A DNA stretch of 64,000 nucleotides from Streptomyces dangxiongensis (GCF_003675325.1 NZ_CP033073.1:7068001-7132000), one strand, 5' to 3'. Positions 1 through 34,922 are shown, counted from the stretch's first letter. The notes: generated by a model not told the origin, from the letters alone. Numbers and translations: made by a program.

Positions 1-3000
1 TCCTACCTCAAGCGGGTCTCCGCCGACCTGGCCCAGACCCGCCAGCGGCTGCGCGAGGTGGAGACCCAGGACCGGGAACCCATCGCCATCGTCGGGATGA
101 GCTGCCGCTTCCCCGGCGGCGTGACCACTCCGGAGCAGTTCTGGCGGCTCGTCCACGACGGCACCGACGCCATCGGTGACTTCCCCGACGACCGGGGCTG
201 GGACATCGACGCGCTCTACGACCCCGACCCGGACGCCACCGGCAAGAGCTACGTCACCCGCGGTGGCTTCCTCACCGACGCGGCCGGGTTCGACCCGGAC
301 TTCTTCGGCATCAGCCCCCGCGAGGCGGTCGCGATGGACCCCCAGCAGCGGCTGCTGCTGGAGGTGTCGTGGGAGGCTCTGGAACGGGCCCGGATCGCCC
401 CCGACTCGGTGCACGGCGCCCGGATCGGGGTGTTCGCCGGCACCAACGGCCAGGACTACAAGGACCTGCTGGCCAGAACACCCGAGGACAGCGAGGCCGC
501 GCTCGGCACCGGCGTGCTGGCCGCCGTGATCTCCGGCCGCATCTCCTACACCCTCGGGCTGGAGGGCCCGGCCGTCACCATCGACACCGCCTGCTCCTCG
601 GCGCTCGTCGCGGTGCACCTGGCCGTACAGGCGCTGCGCAACAAGGAGTGCGGTCTCGCGCTGGCGGGCGGCGCGACCGTGATGTCCACGCCGGGCAACT
701 TCATCGCCTTCAGCCGGCAGCGCGGCCTCGCCCCGGACGGCCGCTGCAAGTCCTTCGCGGACGCCGCGGACGGCACCGGCTGGAGCGAGGGCGCCGGCAT
801 GCTGGTGCTGGAACGGCTCAGCGACGCCCGCCGCAACGGCCACGAGGTGCTGGCCGTCGTCCGCGGCTCCGCCGTCAACCAGGACGGTGCCTCCAACGGC
901 CTCACCGCCCCCAACGGGCCGTCCCAGCGGCGCGTCATCCGAGCCGCGCTGGCCTCCGCGCGACTCGGGCCCGCCGACGTGGACCTGCTGGAGGCGCACG
1001 GCACCGGCACCACGCTCGGCGACCCGATCGAGGCCCAGGCGTTGCTCGCCACCTACGGCCAGGACCGGCCCGCGGACGCCCCGCTGTGGCTCGGGTCGGT
1101 GAAGTCCAACATCGGGCACACCCAGGCCGCGGCCGGCGTCGCCGGCATCATCAAGGCGGTCATGGCGATGCGGCACCGCGTCCTGCCGCGCACGCTGCAC
1201 GCCGACGAGCCGTCCGGCAAGGTCGACTGGGGGCAGGGCGACGTCCGGCTGCTGACCGGGAACCGGCCCTGGACCGACCCCGGCCGTCCGCGCCGGGCCG
1301 CCGTCTCCTCCTTCGGCGCCAGCGGCACCAACGCGCACACCATCCTGGAGGAGGCCCCCGCCGAGGAACCGGCGGAATCAGAGCCGCGTACGGCGCCTCC
1401 GCTGGTGCCCTGGGTGGTCTCCGGCCGGACCGAGCGCGCCCTGCGGGAGCAGGCCGCCCGGCTGGTCGCCGCCGTCGGCGAGCTGGACCCGGTCGACGTG
1501 GCGCACTCCCTGGCCGCCACCCGCACCGCCCACCCGTACCGGGCCGTGGTCCTCGGCGCCGGCCGCGACGCGCTCCGCACGGCCCTGGCCGGTGTCGCCG
1601 AGGGCGGCCGGGGCGCGGCCTCGGGCCGGGTCCGCAAGGGGCAGACCGCCTTCCTGTTCACCGGGCAGGGCTCGCAGCGCGCCGGCATGGGCCGGGAACT
1701 GCACACCCGCTTCCCGGTCTTCGCCCGCGCCTTCGACGAGATCTGCGCGCTGACCGGTGACCCCGGGCTGCGCGACCTCGTCCTGGGCGACGACCCCGAG
1801 CCGCTCGACCGCACCGCCCGCACCCAGACCGCCCTGTTCGCCTTCGAGGTCGCGCTGTACCGGCTGGTGGAGTCCTGGGGGCTCACGCCCGACTACCTGG
1901 CCGGGCACTCCATCGGCGAGATCGCCGCCGCGCATGTGGCGGGCGTGCTGGACCTGGAGGACGCGACCACGCTGGTGGCCGCGCGCGGCCGGCTCATGCA
2001 GGCGCTGCCCGCGGGCGGCGCCATGATCGCCGTACGCGCCACCGAGGAAGAGGTCCGCCCGCTGCTCACCCAGCGGGTCGGCATCGCCGCCGTCAACGGC
2101 CCCGGCTCCGTGGTGATCTCCGGCGACGCCGCAGAGGCCGAGGCGGTGGCCGCCCGGTTCGCCAAGAGCCGGCGGCTGGCGGTCTCGCACGCCTTCCACT
2201 CACCGCTGATGGAACCGATGCTGGCCGAGTTCCGGTCGGTCGTCCAGTCCCTGACCTTCCACCGGGCCACCGTCCCGGTGGTCTCCAACGTCACCGGCGC
2301 CCTCGCCGGCCAGGAGATCGCCACCCCCGGCTACTGGGTGCGGCACGTGCACGAGGCGGTCCGCTTCCACGACGGGATACGCACCCTGGCCGCCGAGGGC
2401 GTCACCCGCTACCTCGAACTCGGCCCGGACGCGGTGCTGACCGCCATGGCCCGCGAGTGCCTGACCGCCGACGGCACGGACACCGACGCCGTGCTGGCCG
2501 CCGCCACCCGCCGTGAACGCGACGAGACCGAGACCCTGCTCACCGCCCTCGCCCAGTTGTACGCAGGCGGTGCCGCCGTGGACTGGACCGCGTTGTTCAC
2601 CGGTGCCCGCACCGTCGACCTGCCCACCACCGCCTTCCAGCGCGAACGGTTCTGGCCCGAGACGGCCGCGACCGTGGGCGACGTCGGCTCCGCCGGACTG
2701 GACTCCGCCGACCACCCGCTGCTCGGCGCGGCCACCGTGCTCGCCGACACCGATGGCGCCGTCCTCACCGGCCGGCTGTCGGTGCGCACCCACCCCTGGC
2801 TCGCCGACCACGTCGTCGGCGGCCAGGTCGTCGTCCCCGGCACCGCCATGGTGGAGCTCGCCGTCCGCGCCGGTGACCAGGTCGGCTGCGGGCACCTGGA
2901 GGAACTGGCCCTCCAGACGCCGCTGGTGCTGCCCCCGGACGACGGCGTGCGGGTCCAGGTCGCCGTCGGGGCGCCCGACGCGTCCGGCGCCCGTACGGTG

Positions 3001-5959
3001 CACGTGTACGCCCGCGCCGAGAGCCTGCCCGCCGACGAGCCGTGGACCCCGCACGCGTCCGGCCTCCTCAGCGCCGGCACCGGCACACCGGGCACCCGCC
3101 TGGACGTCTGGCCCCCCGAGGACGCCGAACCCCTCGACACCGGCGGCCTGTACGAGCGGCACGCCGCCGCCGGCCTCGCCTACGGGCCCGTCTTCCAGGC
3201 CCTGACGGCCGCCTGGCGGCGCGGTGAGGAACTGTTCGCCGAGGTACGGCTGCCGGAGCGGCCCGCCGCCGACGCGCCCCGCTTCGGCCTGCACCCGGCC
3301 GCGTTCGACGCCGCCCTGCACTCCCTCGCCCTGCTCGGCGACGGCTCCGCCGACGACACCGCGCGGCTGCCGTTCCTGTTCGCGGGCGTCACCCTGCACG
3401 CCGTCGGCGCCTCCGTGCTGCGGGCCCGGCTGGTGCCCACCGGCGACCAGGCCTTCGCCATCGACCTGGCCGACGCCGACGGCGCCCCCGTCGCCACGGT
3501 CACCTCGCTCGCCGCCCGCCCGCTCACCCACCTGCGCGCCGCCCGCGACACCACCGCCGACGCCCTGTTCACCCTCCAGTGGCAGCCGCTGCCCCTGGGG
3601 ACCGACGCCCCCGACCCCGGCCACCGGGTGCTGCACAGTACGCCCGGGACCACCCCCGACGCCGTACGCGCGGCGCTGCGCACCGCGCTCGCCGCCCTCC
3701 AGGACGACGACCCCCGCCCGCTGGCCGTCGTCACCCACGGGGCGGTGAGCGTCGCCGGCGAGGACGTGCCCGACCTGGCCGGCGCCGCCGTCTGGGGTCT
3801 GGTGCGGTCCGCGCAGTCGGAGAACCCGGACCGGTTCGTGCTGCTCGACCTCGAACCGGGTACGGACGCAGGCGCCGTAGTGCCCGGCGTCCTCGCCTGC
3901 GGCGAGCCCCAGGTCGCGGTGCGCGCGGGCACCGCCCGCGCCGCCCGGCTGGTGCGCGCCGAACTCCCCGCCGACCCCGCGGACGTGACGCTCGATCCCG
4001 AGGGGACCGTCCTGCTGACCGGCGCCACCGGCAGCCTCGGCCGGGTCCTGGCCCGCCATCTGGTCACCGCGTACGGCGTCCGCCACCTCGCGCTCCTCAG
4101 CCGCTCCGGCACCGCCGACGACCTGATCGCCGAGCTCGCCGGCCTCGGCGCCACCGCGACCGCCCACGCCTGCGACGCCGCCGACCGGGAGAGCCTCGCC
4201 GCCGTCCTGGCCGGCATCCCGGCCGGCCACCCGCTCACCGCGGTCGTGCACGCCGCCGGCGTCCTGGACGACGGCGTGGTCTCCTCGCTCACCCCCGAAC
4301 GGATCGACACGGTCCTCGCGCCGAAGGCCCTCGGCGCCCTCCACCTCCACGAACTGACCGATGGCCTGTCGGCGTTCGTGCTGTTCTCCTCCGTCGCCGG
4401 CACCGTCGGCGCCCCCGGCCAGGGCAACTACGCCGCCGCCAACGCCCTCCTGGACGCCCTGGCCGCGCACCGCCACGCCCAGGGCGCCCCCGCCCTGTCG
4501 CTGGCCTGGGGCCCGTGGGCGCCGACGGGCGGCATGACCAGCTCGCTCGACGAGGCCGACCGCGCCCGGATGGCCCGCGGCGGCATGACCGCCCTGTCGG
4601 CCGAGGAGGGCACCGCCCTGTTCGACCGTTCGCTGCGCGCCGGCCGTCCCGCCCTGGCGCCGGTGCGGCTGGACCTGCCCGCGCTGCGCGCGCAGGGCAC
4701 CGGCCTCGCACCGGTCCTGCGCGCGCTGGCCGGCCGCCCGGTGCGCCGGGAGGCCGCCGCCGAGGGCGCCGGCGCCGGCTTCGCCGAGCGCATGGCCGTC
4801 CTGGGCGAGGAGGAGCGCGCCGAGGCGCTGCTGCACACGGTCCGCGCCCATGTCGCCGTCGTCCTCGGGCACGCTGACCCGGACAGCGTGGAGACCGACC
4901 GGGCCTTCAAGGACCTCGGCTTCGACTCGCTCGCCGCCATCGAGCTGCGCAACTCGCTCTCCGCCGAGCTGGACCGGAGGCTGAGCGCCACCCTCGTCTT
5001 CGACCACCCGTCACCCGAAGCGCTCGCCGCCCACCTCGGCACCCTGGTCGCCGGTGCCCGGGCCGGGGGCCGCGGCGGCCGGCGCACCGGCCGGGCCCGC
5101 GCGGACGAGCCGCTGGCGATCGTCGGCCTGGCCTGCCGCTACCCGGGTGACGTCCGCACCCCGGACGACCTGTGGCGGCTGGTCGCCGACGGCACCGACG
5201 CCATCACCGCGTTCCCCGCCGACCGCGGCTGGGACGTGGACCGCATCGTCGACCCCACCCGGCAGCGGCCCGACACCTCCTACGTCGGCGAGGGCGGATT
5301 CCTGCACGACGCGGGCGAGTTCGACGCCGGCTTCTTCGGCATCAGCCCCAAGGAAGCCCTCGTCATGGACCCGCAGCAGCGGCTGCTGCTGGAGGCGTCC
5401 TGGGAGGCGCTGGAGAGCGCCGGCATCGACCCGCACACCCTCAAGGGCAGCCGCACCGGCGTGTTCGCCGGCGTGCAGTACCACGACTACTTCGGCAGCT
5501 TCGGCTCCGGCAGCATCATCTCCGGCCGCGTCGCCTACACCCTGGGCCTGGAGGGCCCCTCGCTCTCCGTCGACACCGCCTGCTCCTCGTCCCTGGTGGC
5601 GCTGCACCTGGCCGCCCAGTCGCTGCGGCAGGGCGAGTCCAGCCTGGCCCTGGTCGGCGGTGTCGCCGTCATGGCCACCCCGGAGACGTTCATCGAGTTC
5701 AGCCGGCAGGGCGCGCTCGCCCCCGACGCCCGCACCCGCGCCTTCGCCGACGCGGCGGGCGGCACGGTGTGGGGCGAGGGTGTCGGCGTCCTGGTCGTGG
5801 AACGGCTCTCCGACGCCCGCCGCAACGGCCATGAGGTCCTCGCCGTCGTCCGCGGCACCGCCGTCAACCAGGACGGCGCCTCCAACGGCCTCACCGCCCC
5901 CAACGGCCCCTCGCAGGAACGCGTCATCCGCGAAGCACTGGAGAACGCCCGCCTCAGCC

Positions 5960-29618
<23,659 letters not shown>

Positions 29619-29637
29619 GCCCGTACGAACGTGATCC

Positions 29638-29667
29638 GGCGCGGGCGGCCGAAAAGCCGCCCGCGCC
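29638..29667. terminator. Hairpin between convergent PKS and PqqD-like genes
   Basis: A perfect 12-bp stem (GGCGCGGGCGGC / GCCGCCCGCGCC) with loop CGAAAA lies 19 bases after the terminal PKS stop and 11 bases from the stop of the opposing small gene. It lacks a long T-tract, as is common in Streptomyces, and probably ends transcription from both sides. Confidence 0.75.
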
Positions 29668-29678
29668 GCACAATTAGC

Positions 29679-29933
29679 TCACTCGCCGGCCTCACGGAAA
29701 TGCACCAACCACGCCTGGATATCGCATCGGATACTGTCCGGGTCCACACCTAATCGCAAGGCGATTTCGTCCGCGGCCAATTCCGGCTGCCAGTCGCTGC
29801 GCTGGAGCGCCAGCCACATTGTCGTGCCACGTGGACCGCACCGGTGCCGCTTCCCGGTGCGCCGTGAGGAGAGATCCAGATAGCCGTCGGGCCGGACATG
29901 CGCGGTCAGCTCGTGGTCAGGCCTCCTGGCCAT
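29679..29933 (-). CDS. Small PqqD/RRE-like protein, stand-alone
   Basis: An 84-residue protein whose pattern resembles PqqD-family RiPP recognition elements: an LDLSS strand, a GTTMW turn, then helices around ELAADEIALRLG and DIQAWLVHFREAGE. In known systems such domains bind leader peptides, or act as chaperones in lasso and related pathways. No precursor peptide, protease, cyclase or radical-SAM partner is visible here, so its role in a macrolactam cluster is unknown. ATG 29933 has GGGAAG four bases upstream; ATG 29945 is a poorer alternative. Codon use (CGA, TTG, TTA, GAA) is less GC-rich than its neighbours, and the TTA codon at 29753-29751 (Leu61) suggests dependence on the bldA tRNA. 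The family call rests on pattern alone. Confidence 0.6.
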   Translation of the reverse strand: MARRPDHELTAHVRPDGYLDLSSRRTGKRHRCGPRGTTMWLALQRSDWQPELAADEIALRLGVDPDSIRCDIQAWLVHFREAGE

Positions 29934-30100
29934 GCGACTTCCCATCTTTCGTGGATTCTTCGGTCGGCTTCGACGGTACCCGCAGCGACCCCCCGGGACA
30001 CGGGTGGCAACCGGCCCTTTCGTAGGGGAGTCAAATATGCGGACCGGGTGGTGACGCCGCTGCACAAAATTACACCGGGAACCTGCCGAAACCTGGCCCG

Positions 30101-30126
30101 TCGAGGTAGAGAAACCTCTACCTCGA
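30101..30126. promoter_or_regulatory. Perfect 11-bp inverted repeat upstream of the ABC transporter operon; candidate operator
   Basis: Arms TCGAGGTAGAG (30101-30111) and CTCTACCTCGA (30116-30126) are exact complements around the spacer AAAC. The site lies 97 bases before the transporter GTG, within the 29934-30223 gene-free region between two divergent genes. Such symmetry suits a dimeric regulator, and the encoded LuxR-type response regulator is an obvious candidate, but that is inference. The rest of this gap holds no convincing ORF; a weak -10-like TACTAAT near 30167 is the only other signal seen. Confidence 0.6.
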
Positions 30127-30223
30127 ACCGGCCGGTCAATGCCAATGTGCCGCGGCCGCGGCGTTACTAATGTGGTCCGCAGACACCGCGTGAGAGGCGC
30201 GTCATCTCTTAGGGGAGCCCCGA

Positions 30224-31027
30224 GTGCACACTTCACAGGACCTCCGTCGGACGGAGGCGGTACGGCTGGACGCCGTGTCGAAGACCTACGGGCGAGGGGA
30301 CAGCCAGGTGGCCGCGCTCCGCGGGCTCAGCGTGAGCTTCGCCGACGGCACCTTCACCGCGGTGATGGGCCCGTCCGGATCCGGCAAGAGCACCTTCCTG
30401 CACTGCGCCGCCGGACTGGTCCAGCCCACCTCCGGCACGGTCACCGTCGGCGGCACCGACCTCGCCGGCCTGGACGACACCCGGCTCACCAAACTGCGCC
30501 GCGACCGGATCGGCTTCATCTTCCAGTCCTTCAACCTGCTGCCCGCGCTGACCGTCATGCAGAACATCACGCTGCCGCTGCAACTGGCCGGACAGCGCCC
30601 CGACAAGAGCCTGATCCGCACCGTCGTCCAGCGCGTGGGCCTGGCCGAACGGCTCGGCCACCTGCCGTCCGAGCTCTCCGGCGGCCAGCAGCAGCGCGTC
30701 GCCATCGCCCGCGCCCTGGTGACCCGCCCCGCCGTGGTCTTCGCCGACGAGCCCACCGGCGCCCTCGACACCCGCACCGCCGCCTCCGTGCTCGCCCTGC
30801 TGCGCGAGTCCGTGGACACCGCCCGCCAGACGCTGGTCATGGTCACCCACGACCCGGTCGCCGCCTCCCACGCCGACCGCGTGGTCTTCCTCGCCGACGG
30901 CACCTTCGCCGGCGAACTGCACCGGCCGACGGCCGACGCGGTCGCCGCCCGCATGACCAGGCTCGGCGCCTGGGAGGACGACGCCCACCGGCAGAGCACG
31001 CCGCAGCACTCGGGGGGACGAAACTGA
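30224..31027 (+). CDS. ABC transporter ATP-binding protein (MacB/LolD type)
   Basis: A 267-residue ATPase that powers the permease encoded next. Walker A GPSGSGKST is at 49-57, followed by a Q-loop (IFQSFNLLPA), signature LSGGQQQRVA, Walker B VVFADEP and the switch histidine in VTHD. The GTG start at 30224 has AGGGGAG six bases upstream. Its stop overlaps the permease ATG by one base (TGATG), so translation is coupled. With an FtsX-type permease it probably exports or protects against the macrolactam or another envelope-active compound; the substrate cannot be read from the sequence. A C-terminal tail after about residue 230 is poorly conserved in style. Confidence 0.92.
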   Translation: MHTSQDLRRTEAVRLDAVSKTYGRGDSQVAALRGLSVSFADGTFTAVMGPSGSGKSTFLHCAAGLVQPTSGTVTVGGTDLAGLDDTRLTKLRRDRIGFIFQSFNLLPALTVMQNITLPLQLAGQRPDKSLIRTVVQRVGLAERLGHLPSELSGGQQQRVAIARALVTRPAVVFADEPTGALDTRTAASVLALLRESVDTARQTLVMVTHDPVAASHADRVVFLADGTFAGELHRPTADAVAARMTRLGAWEDDAHRQSTPQHSGGRN

Positions 31028-33537
31028 TGTGGCGCCTGGCACTGCGCACCCTGAAGTTCCGCAGGACGAGCTTCGTCGCGACCTTCCTCGCCATGTTCCT
31101 CGGCGCCGCCATCGTCATCGGCTGCGGCGGGCTGATGGAGACGGGCGTCCGCATGGCGGCCGACCCGCAGCGCCTGAGCGGCGCCCCGGTCGTCGTCACC
31201 GGTGAACAGACCTACGACTCCAGCGCGCTGACGGAGCGGCACCGCGTCGACGCCGGTCTGGCCGGCGAGGTGGCCGGGACCGACGGTGTGCGCGCGGCCG
31301 TCGCCGACGTGTCGTTCCCGGCCACCGTCCTCAAGGACGGAAGGCCGGTGACCGGCGAGTCCGCCTCGTACGGCCACGGCTGGGCGAGCGCCCGGCTCAC
31401 CCCCTATACCCTCGCCGCCGGTAAAACCCCCGTCGCCGGCGGCGAGGCCGTTCTCGATGCCGGACTCGCCCGGCGGGCCGGCATCCGCCCGGGGTCCTCG
31501 GTCGACATCGTCGTCCAGGGCACCACCCGGCGGTTCCGGGTCAGCGGCATCGCCGAGCAGCGCGGCGACCACAACCCCGACGCGGCCGTGTTCTTCACGG
31601 ACGACGAGGCACGCGCCCTCGCGGGCGGCCGGATCGACTCCATCGGCGTGCTCCCCGCGCCGGGCACGAGCGTCGCCGTCGTCGCGGACGCGGTGCGCGC
31701 GACCGTCGGCGACCGCGCCGAGGTGCTCACCGGCGAGCGCCGGGGGCTGGCCGAGCTGCCCGGCACCCTCTCCAGCCGGCGCACCGTCGTCATCCTCGCG
31801 GCGGTCTTCGGCTCGTCGGTCGTCCTGATCGTGATGTTCGGCGTCGCCTCCACCCTCGGCCTCTCCCTCCAGCAGCGCGCCCGCGAGATGGCCCTGCTGC
31901 GCGCCGTCGGCTCCACCCCGAAGCAGCTCCGCCGGATGATCCTCACCGAGACGGCCGTGCTGTCGGTGGGATCCGTGCTGCTCGCCCTGCTGCCCGGATA
32001 TGCCATCGGACGGCTGCTGTTCGGGGTGCTGACCGGAAGCGGCGTGGTGTCGTCGGCGATCGCCTACCACGCCGGCTGGATGCCGATGGCGGTCGGAGCG
32101 GCCGTCACCGTCCTCGCGGCGGCCGGCGCCACCCGCTTCGCCGGACGCCGGGCCGCCCGCACCGAACCGGTCGCCGCCCTGGCCGAAGCCACCGCCGGCA
32201 CCCGCTGGTTCAGCGTGCCCCGGCTGCTGCTCGCACTGTTCTTCCTCGCCAACGGCATCGGTCTGGCCGTCGCCACCGCCACCGTGATGGAGGACGGCCC
32301 CACCCTCGCCAGCACCGCCGGACCCGCCTCCGTGCTGTTCGGCATCGGCCTCACCCTGCTCGCGCCCGGCCTCACCAAAGCCCTGGTGGCGCTGCTCCGG
32401 CTGCCCGTCCGGCTGCTGTCCGGACTCTCCGGCCACCTCGCGCTGCGCAACGCCGCCACCGCCAACGTACGCATGGCGGGCGCCGTCGCGCCGATCGTCC
32501 TGCTCATCGGCATCGCCACGGGCACGCTGTACATGCAGTCCACCGAGGACCACGTCTCCCGGACCTCCTACGACCGCAACATCCTCGCCGACTACGTCCT
32601 CGACTCCACGACCGGCGGATTCGCGCCGGGCGTCGTCGACAGGGTCCGCGCCACGCCCGGGGTGGCCGCGGCCTCCGAGTTCGTCACCAGCCGCGGCTTC
32701 GTGGACCGCCCGGACGGGCCGGCCGACGTCGACCTGCGTGGCGTCTCCGCCGCCGGGGTACGCCGGAGCCTGGACCTGCCCGTCGTCGCCGGCTCGCTCA
32801 CCGGCCTGCACGGCGACACGGTGGCCCTGTCCGACAAGAAGGCCCGCGCGTACGGCGTGCGGGTCGGCGACCGGCTGCCGATGCACCTCGGCGACGGCAC
32901 CGCCGTACGCCCCACCGTCGTGGCCCTCTACACCGACAACCCCAAGCAGCAGTACCTGACGCTGCCCGCAGCGGCCCTGGCCCCGCACACCGGTGACGGG
33001 CTGCCGCACCAGATCCTGGTCCGCGCCGCTCGCGGCGGCGGCGCCGAGGTCCACGACCGCCTCGCCGCGCTGGCCGCCCGGGTGCCCGGCACCGAACTGG
33101 ACGACAGTTCCTCCCTGGCCGGCCGGAACAACCAGATCCAGCAGATCCTGGTCTCCGCGAACTACACCATCGTCGCCATGATCGTCGGGTACGCCGCGAT
33201 CACCGTCGTCAACACCCTGGTGTCCGTCACCCGCAAACGGCGCGCGGAGTTCGGCCTCCAGCGGCTCACCGGCGCCACCCGCGCCCAGGTGATCGGCATG
33301 CTGACCGTCGAGGGCGTGCTGATCGGGGTCATCGCCACCATCCTCGGCACCCTCGCCGCGGCGATGACGATCGTCCCCTACAGCCTCGTCAAGAGCGACT
33401 CCTGGCTGCCGTCCGGGTCCATCGGCATCTACTTCGCCATCGTCGGAGGGTCCGTGCTGCTGGTCTTCGGCGCCACCCTGCTGCCCTCTTGGCGCGGTAT
33501 GCGCAACCCCGCCGTGGACACGGTGAAGGCCGCGTGA
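31027..33537 (+). CDS. ABC transporter permease, double FtsX/MacB-like domain
   Basis: An 836-residue integral membrane protein starting MWRLALRTLKFRR with a first membrane helix at about 15-33. A large extracytoplasmic region follows, then a three-helix FtsX block (from about 255: VVILAAVFGSSVVLIVMFGV, with the cytoplasmic signature ALLRAVGSTPKQLRRMI). A second N-terminal-like helix, another extracytoplasmic domain and a second FtsX block near the C-terminus complete it (TRKRRAEFGLQRLTGATRAQV). The fused two-half layout is common in actinomycete transporters with one partner ATPase. It is probably cotranscribed with the ATPase before it and the two-component genes after it. Confidence 0.9.
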   Translation: MWRLALRTLKFRRTSFVATFLAMFLGAAIVIGCGGLMETGVRMAADPQRLSGAPVVVTGEQTYDSSALTERHRVDAGLAGEVAGTDGVRAAVADVSFPATVLKDGRPVTGESASYGHGWASARLTPYTLAAGKTPVAGGEAVLDAGLARRAGIRPGSSVDIVVQGTTRRFRVSGIAEQRGDHNPDAAVFFTDDEARALAGGRIDSIGVLPAPGTSVAVVADAVRATVGDRAEVLTGERRGLAELPGTLSSRRTVVILAAVFGSSVVLIVMFGVASTLGLSLQQRAREMALLRAVGSTPKQLRRMILTETAVLSVGSVLLALLPGYAIGRLLFGVLTGSGVVSSAIAYHAGWMPMAVGAAVTVLAAAGATRFAGRRAARTEPVAALAEATAGTRWFSVPRLLLALFFLANGIGLAVATATVMEDGPTLASTAGPASVLFGIGLTLLAPGLTKALVALLRLPVRLLSGLSGHLALRNAATANVRMAGAVAPIVLLIGIATGTLYMQSTEDHVSRTSYDRNILADYVLDSTTGGFAPGVVDRVRATPGVAAASEFVTSRGFVDRPDGPADVDLRGVSAAGVRRSLDLPVVAGSLTGLHGDTVALSDKKARAYGVRVGDRLPMHLGDGTAVRPTVVALYTDNPKQQYLTLPAAALAPHTGDGLPHQILVRAARGGGAEVHDRLAALAARVPGTELDDSSSLAGRNNQIQQILVSANYTIVAMIVGYAAITVVNTLVSVTRKRRAEFGLQRLTGATRAQVIGMLTVEGVLIGVIATILGTLAAAMTIVPYSLVKSDSWLPSGSIGIYFAIVGGSVLLVFGATLLPSWRGMRNPAVDTVKAA

Positions 33538-33623
33538 CCCACCCCCTGGCCGGGCCGCCCCCGCCACCCCCGAGCGCGGGCGGCCCCTCCTTGACCGGCG
33601 GCCGGGGATGGGAGCATGAGGAC

Positions 33624-34922
33624 ATGAAGACTGTGCCGGTCACGTGGCGCGGCCGACTCGGCCGCGCCACCCTGGACACCCTGGTCGGCGTGGCCATCGC
33701 CACCGGAGCCCTGCTGTCGGTCGTCCTCTTCGTCACCACCGCCTACTTCATCGTCCTGTGCCTGATCGGCATCGGCTTTCTCGCGCTGCCCTACCTGACC
33801 CGGGCCGTGCGCCGGCTGTGCGACCTCAACCGGCGGGTGGCCGCACGCTCCGGCGTCCCGGTGGAGCGGCCCTACCGGCCCGAACCGGAGGAGATCGAGA
33901 AGGACATCGTCGGCTGGATGCGCCGCTGCAAGTGGATCCTCACCGACCCCGCGACCTGGCGGGACCTGCTGTGGCTCCTGCTCAACTGCGTCGTCGGACT
34001 CGCCGGTTTCGTGCCGGCCGCCCTGCTCTACTACGCGGGGGAGGGGCTGTTCCTGGCCTGCGGCCTGTGGCGGCCCCTCGCGGACGGCGGACAGGGCCGC
34101 TGGTACGCCTCGGTCACCGTCGAGAGCTGGCCGGCCGCCTTCGCCGCCGGTCTGCTGGCGCTGGTCGTGCTCACCGGCTGGCTGTTCCTCGGCCCGCTGG
34201 TGCTCAAGTGGTACGCCTACTTCGTCCGGTTCCTGCTCGGTCCGACCCGCGGCTCCCAACTGGCCTCTCGTGTGCAGCACCTGTCCGAGACCCGCTCCGG
34301 GGCGCTCGACATCCAGGCCGCCGAACTGCGCCGCATCGAACGCGACCTGCACGACGGCGCACAGGCCCGGCTGGTCAGCCTGGGCCTCCAACTCGGCGCC
34401 GTCGACCGTAAGATGAACCAGGACCTGGAGGAGGCCCGCCGGATGCTGCGGCAGGCCCGCACCTCGTCCGTGCAGGCCCTGCGGGAACTGCGCGACCTGG
34501 TCCACGGCATCCATCCGCCGGTTCTCGCCGAACGCGGCCTGGCCGATGCCCTGCGCGCGCTGGGCCTGGCCAGCCCGCTCGACGTCACCGCGGTGGTGGA
34601 CCTTCCCGGCCGGCTGCCCGACCCGGTCGAGTCCGCCGTCTACTTCGCGGTCTCGGAGCTGCTCACCAACGCCCTCAAGCACGCCGACGCGCGGCGCGTG
34701 GAGATCGTCGCCTGGTGCGAGGACGACACCCTGCGCACCCGCGTCACCGACGACGGCCGCGGCGGCGCCGACGCGTCGGCCGGGAGCGGCCTCGCGGGCA
34801 TCCGGCGGCGGCTGGCATCCTTTGACGGGATCCTGGAGATCAACAGCCCTCCGGGGGGTCCGACCGTGATCAACTTGGAGCTGCCGTGCGCGTTGTCCTC
34901 GCCGAAGACCTCTTCCTCCTGA
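33624..34922 (+). CDS. Sensor histidine kinase (HisKA_3/NarL type) with membrane sensor region
   Basis: A 432-residue kinase. Four hydrophobic segments (about 21-56, 115-135, 137-148, 172-195) form a membrane sensor of the kind often seen beside FtsX-type transporters. The HisKA_3 dimerisation box is at ERDLHDGAQARL with phosphoacceptor H243, followed by the ATPase N-box SELLTNALKHADAR and G-box VTDDGRGGA. ATG 33624 was chosen because the upstream in-frame sequence (33489-33623) is proline-rich and overlaps the permease end. It overlaps the response regulator by 37 bases, so the two are coupled. Its signal may be the transported compound or envelope stress (inference). Confidence 0.9.
   Translation: MKTVPVTWRGRLGRATLDTLVGVAIATGALLSVVLFVTTAYFIVLCLIGIGFLALPYLTRAVRRLCDLNRRVAARSGVPVERPYRPEPEEIEKDIVGWMRRCKWILTDPATWRDLLWLLLNCVVGLAGFVPAALLYYAGEGLFLACGLWRPLADGGQGRWYASVTVESWPAAFAAGLLALVVLTGWLFLGPLVLKWYAYFVRFLLGPTRGSQLASRVQHLSETRSGALDIQAAELRRIERDLHDGAQARLVSLGLQLGAVDRKMNQDLEEARRMLRQARTSSVQALRELRDLVHGIHPPVLAERGLADALRALGLASPLDVTAVVDLPGRLPDPVESAVYFAVSELLTNALKHADARRVEIVAWCEDDTLRTRVTDDGRGGADASAGSGLAGIRRRLASFDGILEINSPPGGPTVINLELPCALSSPKTSSS

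Noticed and set aside
29906..30145. Minus-strand 79-codon frame in the gap before the transporter
   Set aside because: No RBS or family resemblance, and it covers the perfect inverted repeat; treated as chance.
29934..30223. A RiPP precursor peptide to go with the PqqD-like protein
   Set aside because: No short frame here or near it has an RBS plus a leader/core-like pattern.
30139..31026. Plus-strand open frame running into the permease from upstream
   Set aside because: It overlaps the clear ATPase gene in another frame and is arginine-rich with no domain; the permease starts at 31027.
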